Assembly: GCA_950295325.1 (NCBI GenBank)
Contig: OX485807.1
Coordinates: 31,033,666-31,097,665 of the forward strand
Source of the DNA: Polytrichum commune
Taxonomy: Eukaryota; Streptophyta; Polytrichopsida; Polytrichales; Polytrichaceae
DNA: 64,000 nucleotides
Reading direction: 5' to 3'
The position numbers and the translations under genes are program-made. This document shows positions 57,261 through 64,000 of the stretch, piece after piece. Numbering within the stretch: position 1 is the stretch's first letter; the number at the start of each line of letters is the position of its first letter. The notes below the pieces were generated by a model. It was given only the letters and a program-made list of their open reading frames with translations. It was not told the DNA's origin and searched no databases.

Positions 57261-60200
57261 ACCATCTCAAATTGTTGTATTTCTAATTTGGAATAGAGTA
57301 TGCCCTCCACATGAAGTCTCTTAAGGTGATCCACACATTCAATCAAATCCACCTCACATAAATGATGCAACAAATGTTTGCAAAATTCTTCATTGATGTG
57401 CATAATCCCTTCCATTTGAAAAAGGCGTTAGATAATGACCATTAGAGCAAGGCAACCTTGACCTCATTGACCCCAACCCCATAACCTCAAAATTTGGATG
57501 GGAATATAGGTTGGAGAAGGGCCACATTCCCATCCCGACCTCAATACCCCAATAATTCAATAATGGATGTTAATATTGGTTAAAGTTGAAGACATTCCTA
57601 CCCCAGCCATAACCTTGACCATAAACCTTAAATAGGAATGAGGCTAGCTTGGAATAGCCTCTTCTGGCTTGAATAGAAGGTGAGAGGGGGTTTACGCAGC
57701 TGCCTTCAATCCTTTTAAGGTTCTGAGGTCAAGGCGGACTTCAACTTTTATTATTGTCCACTACTAAGATTTGGGGTATTGAGGTTAGGATCGATATATA
57801 TATCTTAGCCCATTAGAAATTGAGTGGAAAAGTTGTGGTGGGTGGCACCCAAGTTTTAGAGGTTCTACAGTAGGAGACATCAAGAATTGCTTAAGTATTA
57901 CCTCAAGGAGGTTGAGACTTATATAGTTAGCAACTTACACGACAACTTTGTCATTGAGGTCATGACTCAATTCTCTATGTTGGGGAGGGCTATAAAATTC
58001 GGACCATGACCCTAGACCTTTAGTGCAAAGGTTCGGTGGGGAACCACATCAACTTGACTTTTGCAAGATGTCAAATGTAGATGGACCATGTAAGATGGAA
58101 TGAGCCCATGGACTGCTGGAGATCCAAAATCAAGGATAATAATAAAAAGTGTTTGGTTTTTCCAACTTCCTAAGAAGAGTTTTGTAGACTTAGTAGGCAT
58201 GTATCACTAATTTGATATTGTTTGTAAAAAGTTTCATATCTATATCATACAACAATTTCATTTTTTGAATGTAAACAATTGTTGGCTCTTCTTCCCTTTT
58301 CCATTACATATTTCCTAAATCCACATATGGAGTTGATTGCTTAGATGAGCACTTGACTACTAATGGGATTAATCAATTAGAGAGCCGATTACTTATGTAC
58401 AGTCGATTGGAGAAGGTTGACTATAGAGTCGATTGCTCTTAATAGTAGTTGAGTTCCTAGTCAATTGCCGTAGTAGCAGTTGGTTGCAAAGAAGATTGCT
58501 ACCATAACATGTTACCACAATAATGTCTTCTAGGCATCATGCCCAAAGATGATGTGACGGCCAAAGGCGGCATCATGTCCATTTGCACATTTCTAAATCC
58601 ATATCCTTCACATTTGATGGCTCAATGTTTATGATTTTGATTTTAATTTCTATGTTTTGTCCAAGTGCTTCTATTCATGCATATAAGAGAAGTGGTCGCC
58701 ACCTTGTGACATTGGAGGCCAATTCGGCCATATTCAAAGTCATTTTTGTCTCTATTGTGTGAAGAGACTCCTTATCTCACATGTGGAAATGTACCCCATA
58801 GTACATCCCTAGTGAACAAAGACAAACTTGTTCGGAAGCTTGCAAAGCATTCTCACATTAGTAAGTAAGTTTACTTGTCATTTAATATTCGCAATGCGTA
58901 ATTTTGCATTTGAAATACAATTTGAAATATCTTATGGTTTTTTAGTTCATGTGAACAAATTCTTGAGCCAACTCCAATCACCTTCCAGTTTGATGTTGCT
59001 TCCTCCACATATAGATAACGTGGCGCACGTTATGGCGATACCTCAACATTGGTTGCTTGTCCAAGATCCAGACGGTTGGTTCAGTTGGCATATGTAGATG
59101 ACAAGGCATAATAAGGTAATGAAGAGGATAATGAGAATGAATAACTTCATGGACAATCTTAGACATTATGCTTGGATTTATGTGGGTTGGATTTCATGTT
59201 ATGCCATTCTAAGAATAAACCATAATCAGTGGACTTAGTCTTGTGTGCCAATCTCATGTTCTCCTACAATCATTTCAATATATAGATTACCCAAGTCCAT
59301 TTCATGATTTCCATACATGATTTCTTTCCTATATTTAAATGAGTTTTGCCAAGTGTTATTTAATCCCGTTGCATAACACTTGATTCACACAACAATACAA
59401 TCTAAAATGCATCTAAATTTGATTGGTGAATCAAACAAACATATGGAGTATCCATACTTGTGTACATGGTCCATCTTTTCATGGCAATAATCAATGGTTA
59501 TAAGAAACATGTGACCCTAATATCATTTGAATTTTGTCCATCATTGCTCGTGTGTTACCACTCATCGCTCACCTTGAGTATGATAGTATTCCCCGTCATA
59601 TCATCATGGCAGGGTGATGCCTAACCACATGTGGGGCTTTGGGCAATGATGGCGGGCTGGCCCATTCGATGACTTGCCAAATAATAGTAGTCTATTATTA
59701 ATATACCTTGGGATTGAACTAGTGGCTTGATCTTATAGTACTTAAGCAAATAGAGATTTAGTGTCTCCACAATGCTCACAATTGTCATCATCAACATTTA
59801 GAGTTGAAATTTTGTGCATTTTCTTTGATGGTTGTAGCTCATAGGATGCAACTTGCATGGCAATTTCACCCAAATTTAAACAAGTTATTATTATATGTTC
59901 ATCACTTGGAACAAGGCTACCATGTCTTACAATCAAAGAATTACTACATCACAATAAAGTTGTTTAATATATATTCTTACTTGTATGATATGTTGTATGT
60001 TCATGTAGCAGTTATGAAATACTTGAAAACTAACAAACTAAACTAATTCAAAATATTCCTTTCTTCACTTAATTTTAATGTTTTCAAGTGTTGTCAAGAG
60101 CTAGAGTGATCGGCAATTACCTTTTGCGAGTGGTTTCAAACACAATGTCCATGGGATCATGCAAAGGAAAACCATTGTATTTTGTTTGCGACTTTTGGAG

Positions 60201-61194
60201 TCAACATAGGATCAATCACTTTCTTCTAACATGATTTCAAAGAGAGTGGCTAAATCCATGGAGAGGGTGACAATTTTCCTTGAATTTGGAATGTTAAAAA
60301 GAAAATTTCTTTGTATGTAGAGAATGAGTTGTGCACTCCTCATATAGAGGATGTTTTTGTACATATTGTCACTTTATTGTTTCCTATCATTGTGCCACTC
60401 TTTGTATGTTAGAGGGCATCCATTACTTTGGCCTCTAAAATCTAGTTTTTTTCATAAAGTAAATGGCCCAATTGATGAATATATTATTACTCCTTGAGTT
60501 GCTCTCATCATGGTTGAGTACTATGCATATGAATGTAGAAACTATGTATCGGAAATTTTGATAGACATAGGCTTTTATGTCTTACTAGAGGTGTCATTGT
60601 TTATCCTTTGTAAAGTCATTCTCCATTATATGTATTGCGTAATTGATCTTAAGCTTCATGATGTAACATGTTAGTCAAAAATAGGGTTTAGGGGGTAATA
60701 TGTATGTCTATAACATGGTAATATGTATGTCTGTAGCTTTTAGTCACTATCTACTTAATATGTGCATCTTGTTGATAATCTTTAAAAAAAAGGCAAACTC
60801 TCTCTAAATCTATTTGAATATTTATGATGCTAAGTCTTGTATGACTCTCCAATTGCAAAGTTCTCCAGTCCCTCAACTAAGAATTATTTTTGTGTTGGGT
60901 CATGTCATGTCCAGACTAGTAATTATGCTTTAGAGAATATTGAGCAATCTTAACCCTTAAACGCCATTGCTGCAAATTTGGTTGTGGGGGTCAAAGAAAA
61001 TGTAGTCAATAGGGCAACTACCTTATTAAAGCTTTGCTTTGACATAGGAATTGTTTTTCCATAAACTTCACATTTGCAAATCATCGATTGTCACCCGTGA
61101 CTCACTGTGCACACATTCTAGAGTAGATGTGTGTTAATCATTTTTTTTTTTTTAAATATTTCAAAAAAAATTCGCTCTGCACCCACTTCTTGTA
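57261..61194. other. Intergenic, nothing recognised
   Basis: 3.9 kb AT-rich sequence. The longest frame (58828-59097, 89 aa) has no recognisable features. Confidence 0.35.
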
Positions 61195-61525
61195 GGATAT
61201 GAAACACGCAACTAGTGCGAGATGATTCACATATTCAAATTATGGCCATAGCCATTTGCCTCATACTCCCATATGAATATCTTATTCATTATCGAAGTGA
61301 AGACTCCCATGCTCATTAAGTGGTCGTATAGGCCCCCAATCATGTTGACTTCTGAGCCTAAAACGGTTACCATATTTTGAGCACATAGTCCAATCTCTTG
61401 TAACCACATGTCTTTTTGGTGGCCGTTCTTAGATCCACACGTAACCACATAGCACTCAAACATAGGTGTCCATATTCTTGCTATGTTGGAATAACGTACG
61501 TCTACCTCTGTCGCAAATCCCACAC
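61195..61525 (-). pseudogene. Decayed repeat-encoded peptide, family copy 3 (best preserved)
   Basis: Open for 98 codons on the minus strand (61227-61523): SNIARIWTPMFECYVVTCG ... MWLQEIGLCAQ ... LYDHLMSMGVF. Homologous pieces at 27637-27834 and 57000-57260 show that it is a dispersed family. No known family recognised. Confidence 0.4.
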
Positions 61526-62119
61526 CGGTCTTGCTGATTTCTGTTACCCGGGGTCAATGTTCTCTTTCCGTAAGTGAGCTCCTTTCCTGGAGTTTCTCAA
61601 ATTTATTGCAAGCAGGAAGCGTAGGTAACGCAAACCCTGGAGGAGATCTATCTACTTGTGCTTGTAAATCTTGTCCATCTCCATGTTAACCGAGAAGGTT
61701 TAACTTATGTTAGGTTCTGGTTGACGGTCAATTTCTTTACCAATATCCTACTTTTATTAAACACATTTCTCACGTAGATTCCGTAAACAGGGTTTCGCCA
61801 TTCGTGGTCGGTTCTTGTCTTTGTGACCATGCCACTTTTGAGAACTCTGGCATTGCACTTTGGGAATATTTTCTATCTGGTCGTATAGAAAATATGTGTA
61901 TGCATGTAGGTTCCGGTTGACGGTTCTATCCGAAAGAGGATTTTTGTCATAATCTTGACATTTTGAAGCTGGGGTTTCTATCTGGAAGGAAGGAGGTTAG
62001 ACTGCAGCATAATATCATCCCAAATACACAGTCACATGCAGATTACAGATACATACAAGGGAGCCGTTTCAGGGGTTGAAGAAGTGAGTTTAAATTGAGA
62101 ATAGTGTTTTAGGAAAGAG

Positions 62120-64000
62120 ATGACGAAGCCAGAATTCAACGCAGGGGACAGGGTATCATGGAAGTATGGAGCTGGCAAAGGAACCGGCCATATTGTAGAG
62201 AAGCTCACGAAAGCCACCAAGCTGTATGGAAAGAATTTCAAGGCCACGGCCGAAGAGCCCAAGTACAAAATCAAGAGCGACAAAGGTAAGCCCACCACAT
62301 TTTGTGACCCCATTTTGATTTTATGTGTCTTGCATGTATTCGTATGTTTCACTTACCTAATGTCATAACCATACCATAGCCATCCGTCATCTTTGCAAAT
62401 GTGTTTCTTTTCGTGGTTTTTGTGACAATGCCTTGCCACATTTTTTGATGTTCATTTCTGCACCTCTTTACCCTAGAAGTGGACATGGAGGATGGGTAAA
62501 GACCAATTTTCTTACATTAGAGATTGCACTATTCATTTGTTGGTTACTGTAGTAGTCAGCCAGCCATGCCATGTCTTCATATTGTTTGCCATAGCTAATA
62601 AACCAAACTCCATCTTCTTTCAATGGAACTTATCATTAGGGACATTACTCCTTCCATGTTGCTTCAGATTCTGCCCATTACGTAATCAAATCGTAACGTG
62701 TTCTGCGACGACTGCATATACAGGAAAGGAACTGATTCGGAATCCAGAGACACTGGAAATGCTGATGGATGCTGCTGGCGAGACTGAGGGCGCAGAGAAA
62801 GAGGAAGTTGTTGGCGACAAAGATGAGGAGATTGAAGATGCTGAAGGTACTGTGTAATTTTTTGACCGATTGATTTGCACCAATTACAGATGAATCATAC
62901 TGTATGAATTCCGTGCAGCCTTGTTGATAGAACCCTCACACTTAGTTACCAGCTAAGGCCGAGAGAAGTTGTTTTCGAACCTTCCCTGGCAGGGAGTGCT
63001 TAAGGTGAGTGACCTAAATTGGACGCCACCAGCTTTTGGGATACCTACACGTAGCTTTAGAATATCAAGTTGTTATTCATTTGTTAGCAATCGAATAACA
63101 ACCCCAACATCATCAAAATCATTCAGTTTTGTGTGGCGTACGAATTAGTGATGAATTTTCAAAGTTTGAAACGTGGATGACACATTCATGTTACGTGGGA
63201 CCCCTGGGCGTTTTTGGTCTTTAGAGTAACATCGTAGTGCTCGTTTACAGGTTCACCCAGACACACAGTTATAGGGCTTGAAGCTGTGACACCCATTCAA
63301 ACAGTGGTTGAATAAGGTGACTCACCTTATTTCTATTCTCCTTAGGGTTTCAGTCATCCAGGTTATAATAGTCGTTATTTTGGTCAGAGTTCCGAGGTAA
63401 CAATGGACCAAAGAGTTCCAAATATAACTTGCCCCAATAGCATCACAGCTTGTCTAATGTTTCGAGTTTTCTTTTCTTTGTTGCTTATCTTTCACCATTC
63501 ACATAGTACAGGAGCTATTTCTCCATGTTCAAGCAGTTTATTCTCCATAGTGTACTGAGCTATTTATGAAATGCATTTGTATGTGAATATGATGTTTGCA
63601 AAATATGATTCAGGTGATGAGAAAGAGGACGATATTGAGGTGTACAAGGAGCATGAGGTCAGTGGGGGAGCCATTGCAGCAGATGCCTGGGTCGAAGACA
63701 GAGTGACATTATGTCAGGGAAATCCATCCCCTACTTAGAAAATGCAGATGAAGATGAGAGTTTAACCAAGAGCAAGGTTCATTATGAGCTCAATCGGAAT
63801 CCTCACAATGCTCTCAACAGTGGTGACGAAATGATGTGAAGATGGAAGAAGCAAATGCCAAAGAAAATGGCACTGATAAGAAGCATGCTGTGCATAGTTT
63901 GCCATATGGAAAGGTCCCACAGCCAGATCTTGATTCTGTCAAGTAAGCAAGAGCTCCCTTCTTGGAAAGCAAAGAGCAGAAGGTGTATCTCTCCAAAAAT
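62120..64000 (+). CDS. DUF2945 (HVA1/TUDOR-like) domain protein, 5' part, runs off window
   Basis: Exon 1, 62120-62285, starts ATG in AGAGATGACG and encodes MTKPEFNAGDRVSWKYGAG ... TAEEPKYKIKSDKG. The GD.V.W...G.G.G.I ... EPKY.IKSDK pattern is the small TUDOR-like DUF2945 domain, completed by KELIRNPETLEML in exon 2 (62724-62846). The introns are 62286-62723 (GTAAGC...ACAG) and 62847-63613 (GTACTG...TCAG); phases fit. Exon 3 starts at 63614 (GDEKEDDIEVYKEHE). The tail is acidic, then coding continues in shifted frames: SGKSIPYLENADEDESLTKS, then MEEANAKENGTDKKH. A donor-like GTAAGC at 63943 suggests more exons to the right. The two frame changes, near 63706 and 63828, look like single-base losses (assembly error or decay). 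Molecular role in plants unknown. Confidence 0.6.

Noticed and set aside
58828-59097. 89-aa ORF in an AT-rich region
   Set aside because: No motif, no composition change, no neighbouring exon signals.
1-64000. CRISPR array or bacterial operon
   Set aside because: No equal-length direct repeats with unique spacers; introns, a Pol III tRNA gene and plant transposons show it is nuclear eukaryotic DNA. The hairpin array at 37756-38118 has variable stems and irregular spacing and no spacer logic.

Overview
The window looks like nuclear DNA of a streptophyte plant. It holds a seed-type B3 transcription-factor gene of the ABI3/LEC2/FUS3 class, a plant-type interstitial telomere tract (CCCTAAA repeats), a nuclear tRNA-Arg(CCG), a chromodomain Ty3/gypsy retrotransposon with an initiator-tRNA-Met-like primer site, and several plant-style MITE families. 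A Tc1-like transposase relic, a gene with a DUF2945/TUDOR-like domain and a very divergent B3-protein N-terminus would suit a non-seed lineage (bryophyte, lycophyte, fern or streptophyte alga). The sequence alone does not settle this.

Layout. 1-3.3 kb: a Tc1-like transposase relic (minus strand), a 5'-truncated LINE with a MITE inside it, and a second MITE. 3.3-9.84 kb: promoter-like sequence and the B3 gene in about eight exons, with one GC-AG intron inside the B3 domain. 11.59-17.93 kb: a structurally complete but coding-dead Ty3/gypsy chromovirus-type element with 5-bp target duplications, inserted in frame into a small AT-hook ORF. 18-31 kb: MITEs, foldbacks and old repeats, with no convincing host gene. 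31.96-38.79 kb: two LINE copies of one family, head to head. The longer copy contains a 955-bp solo LTR that carries an array of about ten small hairpins. 39-44.4 kb: repeats, including a near-perfect 27-bp-arm hairpin. 44.37-47 kb: a cluster of ACGT (ABRE/G-box) motifs followed by a GC-richer island with a 135-codon ORF of unknown function. 48-61.5 kb: MITEs, a tRNA-Arg gene, foldbacks and decayed coding repeats. 62.12 kb to the end: the 5' part of a DUF2945/TUDOR-like gene that runs off the window.

The host genes form no operon-like unit; they are islands in a transposon-rich landscape. The functional links are inferences. The B3 gene belongs to the family that reads RY motifs (CATGCA) together with ABA-response ACGT motifs. 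Such motifs occur upstream of the gene itself and, as a dense ACGT cluster, upstream of the unknown gene near 45.8 kb.

The most unusual structures are the array of hairpins with different stems but a nearly constant GTCT loop in the solo LTR; the LINE family with a conserved poly-C / double-hairpin / TTTTC-repeat 3' end; the GC-AG intron that splits the B3 domain; and the TIR element that carries telomere repeats.
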